A DNA stretch of 64,000 nt from Sarcocystis neurona (Eukaryota; Apicomplexa; Conoidasida; Eucoccidiorida; Sarcocystidae), in assembly GCA_000727475.1 (NCBI GenBank), contig KL647294.1, forward strand, positions 21,786-85,785, read 5' to 3'. The position numbers and the translations under genes were made by a program. Positions 13,223-24,025 of the stretch are shown piece by piece. Below the pieces are notes generated by a model that was not told the origin of the DNA, did no database searches, and saw nothing but the letters and a program-made list of their open reading frames with translations. The stretch's first letter is position 1. Each line of letters starts with the position of its first letter.

Positions 13223-15091
13223 CCGCCTTCCCGCTCCGCTGCTTCAAATTTTCGCCCAACCTTCGTTTGCTCCCCCCGCCGTCTCCCCACTCCTCGTAAT
13301 CCCCTCATGCAAACTCTTCTTCGCCTTGCGCGGGAACGCAGCAGTCAGCTGACGCCAGCACGCACGCGCGTTTACTCACACGGTGTCTGTCCGCAGTTTT
13401 CTGGCTGCGCAAGGCGTCTACCTATCTACGTATGGGAGCGTACATATGAACACGTCTCTCCAGTGTTTCTCTCTCCGCTAGCTGTTGGGAGCCATGCAGC
13501 GAGCCTGCTGCGTCTGCGTGTTGCCGTCTTGATGGGGCGTACGGGGACGTTAGGTGGCTGCAATGCGAACTAGAAGACCAACGGTTTCTCTCGTCGTTAT
13601 TTACTACAGCTAAGTAGTAGTGAATCGCTCCTCTTTTTTGAAATTTGTAGGATTTCGGCGGCGGACAACCACCGGTATCTGCACTGCAGTCTACGCAATG
13701 AAATGCCGTCATGCAGGCACTGGTTGTATTCTTCACGCAGTCAACCCCTCTAGTACCGTACTTAGAAACTCCTTTGGTATGTCCTCGCGCCCTCCTGCGT
13801 GCATGGGTCACGTGAGGAAAAGAAGTTTCTGCAGCATTAAAATTCGAATACAAGCGCAAACCTGCTGTACGTATACCATTAAAAGATCTGTCCCCGGAAC
13901 TCCCTGGTCCACACACACGGCCCTTGAGTGTTTGACTGGCATTCTTACGCTGCTTCTTCGGCGGCCCTTTGGCGTGGTTCCTCGTAAATTCCATTCAGCA
14001 TCTCTCCGCTGGTACTGTTTAGCATAAGTGGCACTAACACGAGCCTGCTCAGTTTCGAATTCCTCTGTGTTTCAGATGCACTCGCCGTCCCTGGGGGAAA
14101 CATGCCTTCCGGCTTCTGAACTTCCTGGCGCGCAGCTTTAAGTTCTTACAAGTACACGTTTTTGGTGTAATTTGCTGTGCGTGCTGCGTCCCTCTTTTAG
14201 CGTGCAAGCGTCCTCCTCGGCCACGTGTTTCTTCTAAACGAATGCAATTCTCTGAACGCCAGGCTTCCCTCCCGTCTATCCGTCCGTCCACTCCTTTCGG
14301 TGTACGTACACCCGGGCATCCTGCGTCCCGCTGTTTGACGTAGCGGCTTATGCTAATGGTGAAGGCGACGTGTTTGCTGCAGCACTGCACAACCGGGCGT
14401 GCCTGCTCTCCTCGGCCGTCTTTCGGTATGTGTCTAGGCGTCTTGTTTCTACGTGCATGCGCGTCACTTTTTCTCCGCGTTTGCTCGCCGTTTGTTTTCT
14501 CTGCCTCTCACGTACTACTTCTCCGGCAGGCCCAGCCCCAGGAGTCGCTCTGCCGCAGTTTAGAGTATGCGTAACTCGTTCCTCGTATAGTGAGTTGTCA
14601 AATCTTCTAAAAGGGAGTCGCGAGGATGCAGTTCGCTTGTAAACCGTATATCGGTGTAGCCCTCCGCCAACGGCCTGTCCAGTGACAGGCGTTTCCGCTG
14701 AAGTTTCTATACGTAGAGTTCAATGCGTATGTCTCTGTACGCGTCGTCGCCACGTGTCGCAGCGGGCGCACCTACTGCGTCTCCTGTAGCTCTTCAAAGT
14801 GTACGTCCGTCTGCGGCGCGGAGGACAGCGGTTCTTGACTGTGTCCCATGTGCCTGCAGTTCCGGCGTTTTTCGTGTATATCTTTGTGTGCTCCATCGTT
14901 CGTGCCTACGTCTGTACGTCCACATGTTCGACAAGACGTAGACACGTGGGAATTCGTCTGTGCCGGGTGGTCTTCTACTCTTGTATGTTTTGGTCGGCTC
15001 CCTTCGCACGGTCTGTGATATATTCCGTTGCCCCTTTTCACGTGCAGGCTCACAAATTTGAACACTGCTGCAGTTTGTTCCTTCACAGAAG
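13223..15091. other. Upstream region of the PRPP synthetase gene
   Basis: No recognisable gene. Overlapping frames occur on both strands (for example 13,422-13,994 minus and 13,620-14,027 plus), without family likeness. The stretch presumably holds the promoter and 5' untranslated region of the downstream gene, but I see no defined motif. Confidence 0.4.
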
Positions 15092-16309
15092 ATGCCGCGT
15101 GTTCCCTTAGTGCCGGCTGCAGCCGCTGCTACTGTAACATCCCTGCGAAAAGCTGTATCCCTGTCGTCGTTCGCAGCTGCTTTTGGTCTGCCTGCAGCGA
15201 CGCCGTGTGCTCAGTTTTGTTTTCTAGCTGGCGGTGTCGGCGTCTGCTTGCCTCTTCCGTGGCGCTGGTCCCTTCTGCTTTCTTCTGGTAGAGGATTTCT
15301 GCTGCGGCCGTTGCCCCGATGGACACATACAAGCCGGCGCGTCAACAACAGCAGCAGTAGCGAAGACAGCAGCTACAGAGGAAATTTACCGGTTTTGCCC
15401 GCAGGTGCCGCAGCAGAAGGAGCAGCTGCCTGCAGCAGCCACTACTACCTTGTGTTGACGGCTCTGCTGTCCTCTGCAGCGCTATTGACAGTTGGTCGTG
15501 ATTCGCGCAGCAGACGGAGGTTTCCGGTTGCCTGTGATGCAGCAGCGCCAGGAGCGGCAACACAGCACGTGCAGCGCGAAGGTGGATACTCCCCGTCCGC
15601 TGCTTCCACTTCTTCCTCTGCTCTCAGTGGTTTGCAGGACGTGTCTCCGCCGTGCACACGCCTGGCAGGCAGCTGCAGCTGCAGCCATGTGAGGCGCAGC
15701 AGCAGCAGCCTCTCAGGTGGCAGCAGCACGTGGACTCGGAGAAGCGAGGGGATCGGAGATAGAAAAGGGAGCAGTAGGAGCAGCAGCGTGAGATGCAAGG
15801 ACGTGCGAAGTAGGTGTACGCACAGGTCGAGCAGCGGCATGTACGGCAGTTGCAAGTCGCGTGGGTCCGCAGCTGCATTGAGGCGCGCGAGAGTTCCGGC
15901 TCGCTGCGCGGCAGCAGAGGGGGGAGTATCCTGGCTTCCTCCGGCCGCTGGACTTTGTGAAACGTCAGATCTTCCAGCGGAAGCAGAAAGGAGAGGAAGG
16001 AAAGGCGTGGTGGAGGAGCAGCAGCAGGAGGGAAGAAATGCTTCTGTGCCGTCGTCGTGGGCAGCGGCATCCGCCGACTCAAAGACGCGGCAGACGGGTC
16101 AGCAGGAAAGCACGATTTTTTCCGCCAGCACTGCTCGTGCGTCTTCGTCCGTTGCTGGAGCTGCTGGTGCAGATATAAGGGGAGACGGCGGAGCAGGCGG
16201 ACAGGCAGCTGCTGTGGGAGAGACGCATCGGTGGAGCGCAGCAGCTGGAGAGGAACCGCAGCAGCATCACCACCATGACAGCCCGCTGTGGCGGTCGGAG
16301 GAGAATCGC
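15092..16309 (+). other. Low-complexity N-terminal extension of PRPP synthetase
   Basis: About 406 residues precede the conserved core. The first 90 are rich in Ala, Leu, Ser and Arg with few acidic residues (it opens [20 protein letters not shown] and contains a hydrophobic stretch near residues 45-70). This would suit a targeting or signal-anchor sequence. The rest is Ser, Ala and Gln repeat from CAG-type codons. A targeting role is inference only. A downstream start at Met250 would remove the hydrophobic part. Confidence 0.5.
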
Positions 16310-19300
16310 CCCTTCGAAAAGAAACTGGAAGATGCGCTGCTGTTTTGCGGCAACAGCAACCAGCCGCTGGCGACGGCGGTGGCAGACCGGCTTTCGACGA
16401 AACTGGGAAAAGTGGCAGTGAAGCGTTTTGCCGATGGAGAAGTGAATATCCAGTTTCTTGACTCTTTGAGAGGCAAGGATGTGTACCTCATCCAGCCAAC
16501 CAGCAGCCCGGTGAACGAGCATTTGATGGAGCTCCTCCTGATGATATCTACTTGCAGACGTGCCAGCGCAAAAAAAATTACTGCCGTGATTCCTTATTAC
16601 GGCTACGCGCGACAAGACAGGAAACTCAGCAGTCGAGTCCCCATCTCTGCTGTAAGAACGAACCAGTGTAAACACACACACACAGACGAACACACAGCGA
16701 CACAGGGTTAAGAGGGCCAGAGGGAGAGAAAGGGCCCGATGTTGGACACAGCAGTCTGGTGTGAAGCGCGAGAACAGGGACGCAGGCAGGGTTTTTTGTG
16801 TGCAGGACTCCACAGCAGTCGAAATGCTCTGCCTTGTCTCAAAGAGTAGGCCCAGCAAGACAGCGCGGTGTGACAGCGGCGGGCAGCACATCCTGCTATC
16901 TTGTTGAACAAGCTTGCTTCCGTGATTCTGATCTACTCACTCCGTTTTAGAAGGGGGGAAGGAGCAGCAGGTGCTGCTGCAGCTGGTGATAGATCGCAGC
17001 AGCAGCATCAAGCTGAAGGCGCAGCCCCACAACGCACGAGGCCCGCGTGCGTGAAACGAGCACAGGTCGCAGCAGCGCGGGTTGCTGCTGCAGCTGTTGC
17101 AGTAGCTGCCGCAAATGTCCTACTGCTGCAGCTGCTGGTTACTCGGCACTGCACGCCGCTAGTGCTGTCTTTTTCGACTGACGTGGAGTGCTGCGTGCGT
17201 CTCTTCTGGCGTATCACATCACACTGCTACGTCTAATATCGACCTCTCTCCCTGCTGCCCTCTGGCGTCTGTGTTTCGCTTTTCCTTCTGCTGCCTCTCC
17301 ACCTCGTGCTGCTAATCCTCCTCTCCATGCTGCCGTGGTTTCTATTGCAGTTGCCTTTCGTCTTCGTGCGTAGCGTGCTGCTATCGCGTCTTTTTTTCTG
17401 CTGGTGCTGGTGCTGTAGCTTCTTCACGTCTACTGTTGACCGTTGCCAATTTCCTTTGTTGATGTTGCTTGTTTTCTTCTTCCCTGCGTGCTGCCGAAGC
17501 ACTTCTCTGATCCCCGCGGTTACTCGTGTGGCGGTTTCCTGTCGGCTCGACTTTCCCTGCCACATCTGGTGTTGCTGCAGCGACTGTTCTCGGTGTCTTC
17601 CTTGCTCTTTTTGATATCACTAGCGTGACGTGCCGACCCCTTACTCTGTGTTGTGTCCCGGGGGTGACGCGGTTTTGCTGATGCTTGCTCTTCATCTGTG
17701 ACGCGTGATTATCACGTTGGGAGTAGAGCGAGTGTTTACACGTGTAGAACGAGATCCGATAGCATTCGTCGGCCCTTCGTCGCCTGCGTATACCGGCTGT
17801 TGCAGCTGCTTCGGTCGCCTACGTTCCCTCTTTCGCTACTGCGGGTGCTGGTTTTCTCGTACCTGTCCATCTCTGCTGCTCTGCTGCTTCCCCGTATGCA
17901 GGCTGTGCTGTTGCTGCTTGATACCGGCGCCGCGTCCTCCTTGTCCCTTTCGTCCTGTGCTGCGACGCACGTATTTTGCTCCTGTGCCTTCTCCGTTTTC
18001 CCTGCTATTGCTGACTCCTTGCTGGTGTTTGTCGCCCGGGGTTGGGGTCACGCGATCACCGCTGCGCTTGTCTTCCGCCGGTTCCCCTGCTGCTCCGCGT
18101 CTCGTCCTCTTGCTCCGCGTGCTTTTGCGGGCTCGCTGCTGCTGTTGCTTATCGCGTCGTCCTCTATGGGGCGAAAATCGTCCCTGTCCCTTGGTGCCGT
18201 CATCTGCGTCTGCCTTTTCTCTTCGTTCTGCAAATGGTGGGGCTGTTGCTGCTGCTTTTGCTGCATGCAGGCAGATGTTGCTCGAATGATTGAAGCTATG
18301 GGCGTCGACCGCGTGGTGGCGGTGGATCTCCATTGCGGCCAGATTCAGGGTTTCTTCGGGCCCCGCGTGCCCGTAGACAATTTAGAAGCGCAAATTATAG
18401 GACTGGAGTACTTCCAACACAAAAATCTGCAGAAGCCGGTGGTCGTCTCTCCCGATGCCGGGGGGGTTTACAGGTGACCCCACGCTGCTTTTTCTGCCAC
18501 TCCGCTCACACAGAAACGCGTAATTAGGCAAAGCTCTGAGTAGGGAGATGCATGTACGTCTGTGTCTACGTATGTATATGTGTATGTAAGAGGCTGTCTT
18601 CTCTCTGCACACCGAGTACACATATATACATATGTACGTGCACACGAGCAGGTACACACGTATGTCTGTAGAGGCTTTTATTTATCTGTATGTGAATCTG
18701 TAGCTCCGACTACCGTCCGTGCCCTACCGCATCCCTGTCTACGTAGGGAAGACGAACAGCGCTGTGTGTCTGTAGCTGTCCAGCAGTTCTTCTGAACCCT
18801 CGAAGGTGCTGCACTAACTTGAGCAGTTCTCTCCCTCCGTGTATATGTGTACACATGTATACACACAGTCAGGTGTGCACGTGTATCCTGAGTGAATGGC
18901 ATGTTTTTGTGTGGGGTGTTTTTGGTGTCTCTCTCTCTGTGTCTACTTCTGCGTACGGGCTCACGTTTGCTTAGAGATGCATAACGGTACCGGTGTACGT
19001 GTACCTACGTGTGTAGGTGTGCCACCCTGTGTGTCCATATAAATTCGTGCACGAACGTGTTGTAGATATGCGGGTCAGGAGTTTCATCTCTATCAATATA
19101 TTATACATAAATAGCCTCACAGAAGCGTGTAGCTGCGGCTGTCTGTTGGCACAGGCACATACACGTGCAATCGTAGACCGGTGGCTACACAACACGTCTA
19201 CACATATATATATATATATACTTGTATGGATGTCTTATATGTGTATACAAGCGTATCGGACTACTGGCCGTCTGTCTCGGTATGACTATTCACGCTTCTG

Positions 19301-21978
19301 CATCAATAGGTACGTAGGTGGAGGAGCGCAAATTCAACACGTCTGCACACGTGTTGTGTGTGGGTACCGGGGGGTAGTGCTAGCGTGTGGGTTCCCACAC
19401 AGGCCTAGGAGAGCATACGCAGTTGTAGATGTATATACGTCGCCCCGCGTACTCGTACATGTGTACGTATGTATACATATGTGTGTATCTGGACTGGTGT
19501 GTCTGGCGTAGACGTATCGATATTCGTCTTTTTCTGCTTCGGTGTGGACGAATAGGTTTTTGTTTCACCGAGTTTGGTTCTCTTCTTTTGATGTGCTGCT
19601 GCCGGGCCGGTCATCCCGCTGAGCAGAGCTCGGAAGTTTCAGGAGGGCCTGCTGGCGCGGGGGTATCGCGACTGTGGCATTGCGATGTTGATCAAGCAGC
19701 GGCTCCGTGCGAACGAAATTGAGCGAATGGATTTGGTGGGGTCGGTGGAGGGCTCCGACGTGATCATCGTTGACGATATGATTGATACGGCCGGCACGTT
19801 ATGTGAAGCAGCAAGAGAACTGCGTGCCAAGGGGGCTCGCAGAGTCTTCGCCTTCGCCACCCACGGACTCTTCAGCGGCCCGGCCATCAACCGGATCGAA
19901 TCTAGTCCGTTGGAGGAGGTTGTTGTTACCGACAGTATACAGGTGGGGACCCCAAAGTTGTCTCTAAAACAGTAAAAGTAGCGCTGTATACACATGTGTC
20001 TGAGAGCAGCATACGTGTGTCTATGTATCCAGAAGCCCACATATATGTATATGTAATGTATAAATATGTGTACGTGTGTCGTTGCAAGTGCCTCGGGTGC
20101 GTATGTCGCTGAGAACAACTTACATGTACCTACGTATGCAGAGGCATATATATATATACATAAAATGTGTATGTATGTGTATGTGTGTCATCGTAAGTGT
20201 GTCTGATGCTTATGCCGTTGGGAGCAAGTTATGTGTACCTATATCTGCAGAGGCATATATATGCACATACACATATATATATACGTATATGTGCATATGT
20301 GTATGCACGAGCTTCTCTGTTTAGGGGAAGTATTTCGCACGTGTGGGGGAATAATTAAGGTATGTGTACGGTATTCGAACCTTAGCACCCAAGACGGGCC
20401 GTGTAATACAACCGCGTGGACTGCAGCCTGCGACGTCGACGTCACTTGTATATGAATGCGTGGAACTATATACACATGTGTCAAAACGCTTCCACATGTA
20501 AGTGTATGTGTATACGTGTTGGTAGAAAAACGAAGGTAGAACGTATTTGCATATATATATATATATATATGTGTATATATATATATAAATAGATATGTGC
20601 ACCTGCGCGCTGTTGTAGAGGTAGACGGATGAAAGTAGATCTCTGCGTGTGTTTGAACCGTGAATACGTGCGCACACACAACTCTCTACCCTTCTGTCTC
20701 TGTAGAACACCCTCTATTCGCACGTCTGTGTATACCTGTGGCGGGACTCTTCTGTATAACAAGTTTATTATGAGTGAAAGACCGTCAGCGTAGAAGTCTG
20801 AAGTCGTCTGCCTGTGCTCTTTGCGAGTATACACATCTGTATAAATCTATATATATAGGTGTAAATGCACGTGCAGAACGGATGCGGACAAGCGCTTAGG
20901 CCTTTGTCTGATAAAAACTCGCACATACGTAAACATGTACAGTAGCATCCACCTACGTATTTACACTTGTGTGTATTTATATCTCTCTCCATACGTATAT
21001 ATCTAAATAACTATACGTGAACATATGCAAGAGCATCCATGCACCTATTTACACATGTGTGTATCTATATCTATGTGTATATGTGTATACATGTGTACAT
21101 ATATATCTATATATCTATACGTGTATAGGCATACACACAAAACTACACAACAGCATCTCTACACGTGTACGTATGCGTATGTATCACGTATGCTTATAGG
21201 TGAACCGCCTCCCGGTGTGCTACTGCTGTTAACTGTATGCAGTTTGGCTGAAGAGGCAGTGGTAACGCACACGGGGAAGACAGTTGTCTGTGTATATATG
21301 TACACGTTGTATCCCTCTTCTATTGCGTATAAATCAGTGCATCTTTTAATATTTGTATACTCAACCCTTCTGTCTCTATACACATATTCACCTACGCAAT
21401 TACATGCGCGCAAGTGGTTAAGACCGTGCGTGTATGTATATACATATATATATATATATATGTATGTATATGAGTACCGATCTCGGAACTGTATAGTAGT
21501 GGTCTCAGAAGCACGCTGTTGGGAACAAGGGCGCGAGGAAAAGACGCATGCAGGAACAAGTGATTCGAATCGCCCGGGTGCATGTACCTGCAGGGGGTGC
21601 CTCCGTAGACATATGTAACAAGAGGTCCGTGATGGTAAATGCTGTTTATACATATATATATGTATATATATATATACATATGTTAATGTGTAGAGAGTGA
21701 CTGCTGCTGCAGCTGGTCCTGCTGGTGTTGTTGGTGTAGATGGATGATAGAGACCTGCGTATTAACGTAGATAGATCTAGAACGCGTAAACGAGTTGACG
21801 AAGATGAGGCCACTGCTGTTTTCTGCTTCTGCTCCTTCTGCTGCAGGCACGTCGTGAAGTGTTAAGTTGTCCACGCATCACTTCTCTGTCGATCAGCGTG
21901 CTGCTCGCAGATGCGATCCGTCGCATCCACCAAAAAGAAAGTCTCAACGACCTGTTTATGGTCAAGTCTTGGCAGTAG
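15092..21978 (+). CDS. Ribose-phosphate pyrophosphokinase, four exons
   Basis: PRPP synthetase makes 5-phosphoribosyl 1-diphosphate from ribose 5-phosphate and ATP, the entry compound for purine salvage and pyrimidine synthesis. Exons in my model: 15,092-16,651; 18,271-18,473; 19,627-19,942; 21,847-21,978. All introns are GT-AG, the phases agree (0, 2, 0), and the product is 736 residues. The enzyme core starts near residue 407 ([12 protein letters not shown]) and is about 330 residues, close to the usual 318. Visible motifs are [45 protein letters not shown], the catalytic-His loop [17 protein letters not shown], the flexible-loop KQR, the PRPP signature [13 protein letters not shown], and a closing [13 protein letters not shown]. 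The first 406 residues are low-complexity Ser/Ala/Arg-rich. No in-frame Met lies between residue 250 (15,839) and the core, so at least part of this extension is translated unless an unseen upstream exon is used. Identity is secure; the start is not. Confidence 0.93.
16652..18270 (+). other. Intron 1 of the PRPP synthetase gene
   Basis: The intron is 1,619 bases and starts gtaagaacg. It ends in a long pyrimidine and CTG-rich tract closing with tgctgcatgcag. It holds a short CA run at 16,674-16,683 and CTG-rich stretches at 16,970-17,130 and 17,260-18,260. The frames open through its 3' half (for example 17,698-18,270) are a by-product of the pyrimidine-rich composition. Confidence 0.85.
18474..19626 (+). 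other. Intron 2 of the PRPP synthetase gene
   Basis: The intron is 1,153 bases, from gtgacccc to gctgagcag. It is rich in tgtgta and acgta phrases and has a TA run at 19,204-19,220. Splicing completes an Arg codon across the junction: ag at the end of exon 2 plus a at 19,627. Confidence 0.85.
19995..20310. repeat. Three-copy 110-bp degenerate minisatellite
   Basis: A core of about 40 bases, tgagarcarc followed by twacatgtryctaygta and cagargc, recurs at about 20,001, 20,109 and 20,219. Each copy is followed by a TA-rich tail and a tcgtaagtg or tgcaagtg-like phrase. The spacing is 108-110 bases. Confidence 0.65.
20936..21110. repeat. Two-copy 86-bp repeat in intron 3
   Basis: The phrase gcatccatgcacctatttac at about 21,030 has a near copy (gcatccacctacgtatttac) at about 20,945. 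Both are followed by acacwtgtgtgtatytatatct. The spacing is about 86 bases. Confidence 0.55.
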
Positions 21979-23528
21979 ATCCACCCCCTGATACTCGTGC
22001 TACCCGTTGTTCTCTTTTACTACATATATTCACATACACGTGTGTAAGGACGCCCGTGGGTTGTGTACCTATTTTGCAAACGCACACCTAGGAAGAGAGA
22101 CGGACATTTGTATATATGTGTGTGTGTGTGTCCCCGTGTGCACATGTTGGATGCACCACGCGGTAGAGAAATCTCTATAGATGTACGTATACGACTGTTC
22201 GTATGTATACACATATGTATATGTACATGGGTGTAGTTAGATGTAAACGTGTACGCAGAGACTTGTCAGACTCCACGCATTATGGAAGCAAGCCGCAGAG
22301 TGAGTCGCCATTCGACCTCTCCCGCATGTACGGCTGTACGAACACCGCTTTGTTGCGACGTTCGCGAAGGCCTGTACATACAACGCACTGGAATATAAAC
22401 ATTTACTAAACGGTCCCTATCTAATATACTCCTACGTATATTTACGTGCATGGACAGATACGTACCTGTAGGTGTATTTAGTGTAGGACTTCTTTTTGTC
22501 TGTAGTTGTCTGCATACGCAGAGCGCTGCCGAGCGAAAGAGGCAGGTCCTCCTGTGCAGTCGCCCTTGCCGAAAGGAGATCTTATGGTAGTGACTCAAGC
22601 AGCGAGCAGATGTGGCCGCGTCTACTGTGCGGCAAGTGTGACAAAGCGACGCGTCGCGAGACTGCAGGATGTTTCACACTCGCTGCTTCAAACAGCGTGT
22701 CTGTGCTTGTCACGCGTGCTGCGGAGGACGCATCATTCCGTCTCCTAAGTGGACCCATAGCACTTGCCTTTGTTTTTACTACGGACAGCACGAAGAAGAA
22801 CAGACGAAGACGCGTTACATTTGCACAAATGGGCGTTATATGCCCCTGGGCCCACACGTTGTTAAAAATTTTTCTGCGTGTGTGACGTCCTTCTCCGGGA
22901 GGTACACCTGTATGGGTCTTTCTTCCCAAGGGGCCCGCCATGCAGCAGACGCCGTGGCACGGGTTGTTTCCTTGCCGCGGCTACGGAGACGCATGCTTGC
23001 ATTTCTGCGGTCGCCTAAGGAGGAGACTACCCTATCTCGTTTCCCTGTTTATCTCGGCGTATAGCTGATGTATATCAACGCGCAAAAAGAATTGTACGTA
23101 CGTTTAGGTGTGTATGTGTGTATTCGTGGGGGGTAACACTTGTAGAAATGTGACGCAGGTGTTGCTAGCCGGTGGTTTTTCGTAGTAGATAATGTATGGT
23201 TACGTCTTTGTTAATATGCCGTGTCAGCAGCACGCTGTCCTGAGCACTCCTGAGTAGAGGGCATGTCTTTTCACCTTCGCGTGGATATGTGTGCAAAGCA
23301 TCTGCACACAGATTCACACCACTGTGTATGCTTGTACTTGTGTGTATCGATGGCTCTCCGCGTGACATTTCTGTGAAGGCTCGTGGTCGTGTTCACGGCT
23401 CGCGTATGTGCAAAAGCTTCTTTCAGTATTTCATTGGCTCCAGAGTAGTACGTACTTCACGCTTTATATCCACGTGTTATACAACTGTGTACGTGTGTCA
23501 GAGTGTATATGTGTATGCGTCCTGACGC

Positions 23529-23529
<1 letters not shown>
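21979..23529. other. 3' flank of PRPP synthetase, no gene recognised
   Basis: After the stop at 21,976-21,978 the DNA is TATG-rich to about 22,480, then more balanced. Plus frames at 22,496-22,885 and 22,669-23,064 (131 codons) overlap in different frames and match nothing I know. Confidence 0.4.
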
Positions 23530-23567
<38 letters not shown>

Positions 23568-23980
23568 NNNNNNNNNNNNNNNNNNNNNNNNNNNNNNNNN
23601 NNNNNNNNNNNNNNNNNNNNNNNNNNNNNNNNNNNNNNNNNNNNNNNNNNNNNNNNNNNNNNNNNNNNNNNNNNNNNNNNNNNNNNNNNNNNNNNNNNNN
23701 NNNNNNNNNNNNNNNNNNNNNNNNNNNNNNNNNNNNNNNNNNNNNNNNNNNNNNNNNNNNNNNNNNNNNNNNNNNNNNNNNNNNNNNNNNNNNNNNNNNN
23801 NNNNNNNNNNNNNNNNNNNNNNNNNNNNNNNNNNNNNNNNNNNNNNNNNNNNNNNNNNNNNNNNNNNNNNNNNNNNNNNNNNNNNNNNNNNNNNNNNNNN
23901 NNNNNNNNNNNNNNNNNNNNNNNNNNNNNNNNNNNNNNNNNNNNNNNNNNNNNNNNNNNNNNNNNNNNNNNNNNNNNNAC

Positions 23981-24021
<41 letters not shown>
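23530..24021. repeat. TA microsatellite interrupted by an assembly gap
   Basis: (TA)n at 23,530-23,567 and 23,985-24,021 flank 411 N at 23,568-23,978. The Tyr-Ile frames across it are artefacts. Confidence 0.95.

Positions 24022-24025
<4 letters not shown>

Larger units (their letters stand above)
19943..21846 (+). other. Intron 3 of the PRPP synthetase gene
   Basis: The intron is 1,904 bases, from gtggggac to ttctgctgcag. It is dense in TA and TG repeats and contains two minisatellite-like arrays, at 19,995-20,310 and 20,936-21,110. Joining Q (cag) to [11 protein letters not shown] gives the spacing expected between the TDSI and CPRI-type segments of the enzyme family, so no exon seems to be missing. 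Confidence 0.8.

Noticed and set aside
17698..18270. Plus frame continuing upstream of PRPP synthetase exon 2
   Set aside because: The conserved enzyme sequence begins exactly after tgcatgcag at 18,270 and joins exon 1 in phase; the upstream part is pyrimidine-rich intron.
20360..20450. A ggtattcgaacc phrase like a reversed tRNA B box
   Set aside because: No acceptor stem, anticodon arm or A box could be placed at the right distance.
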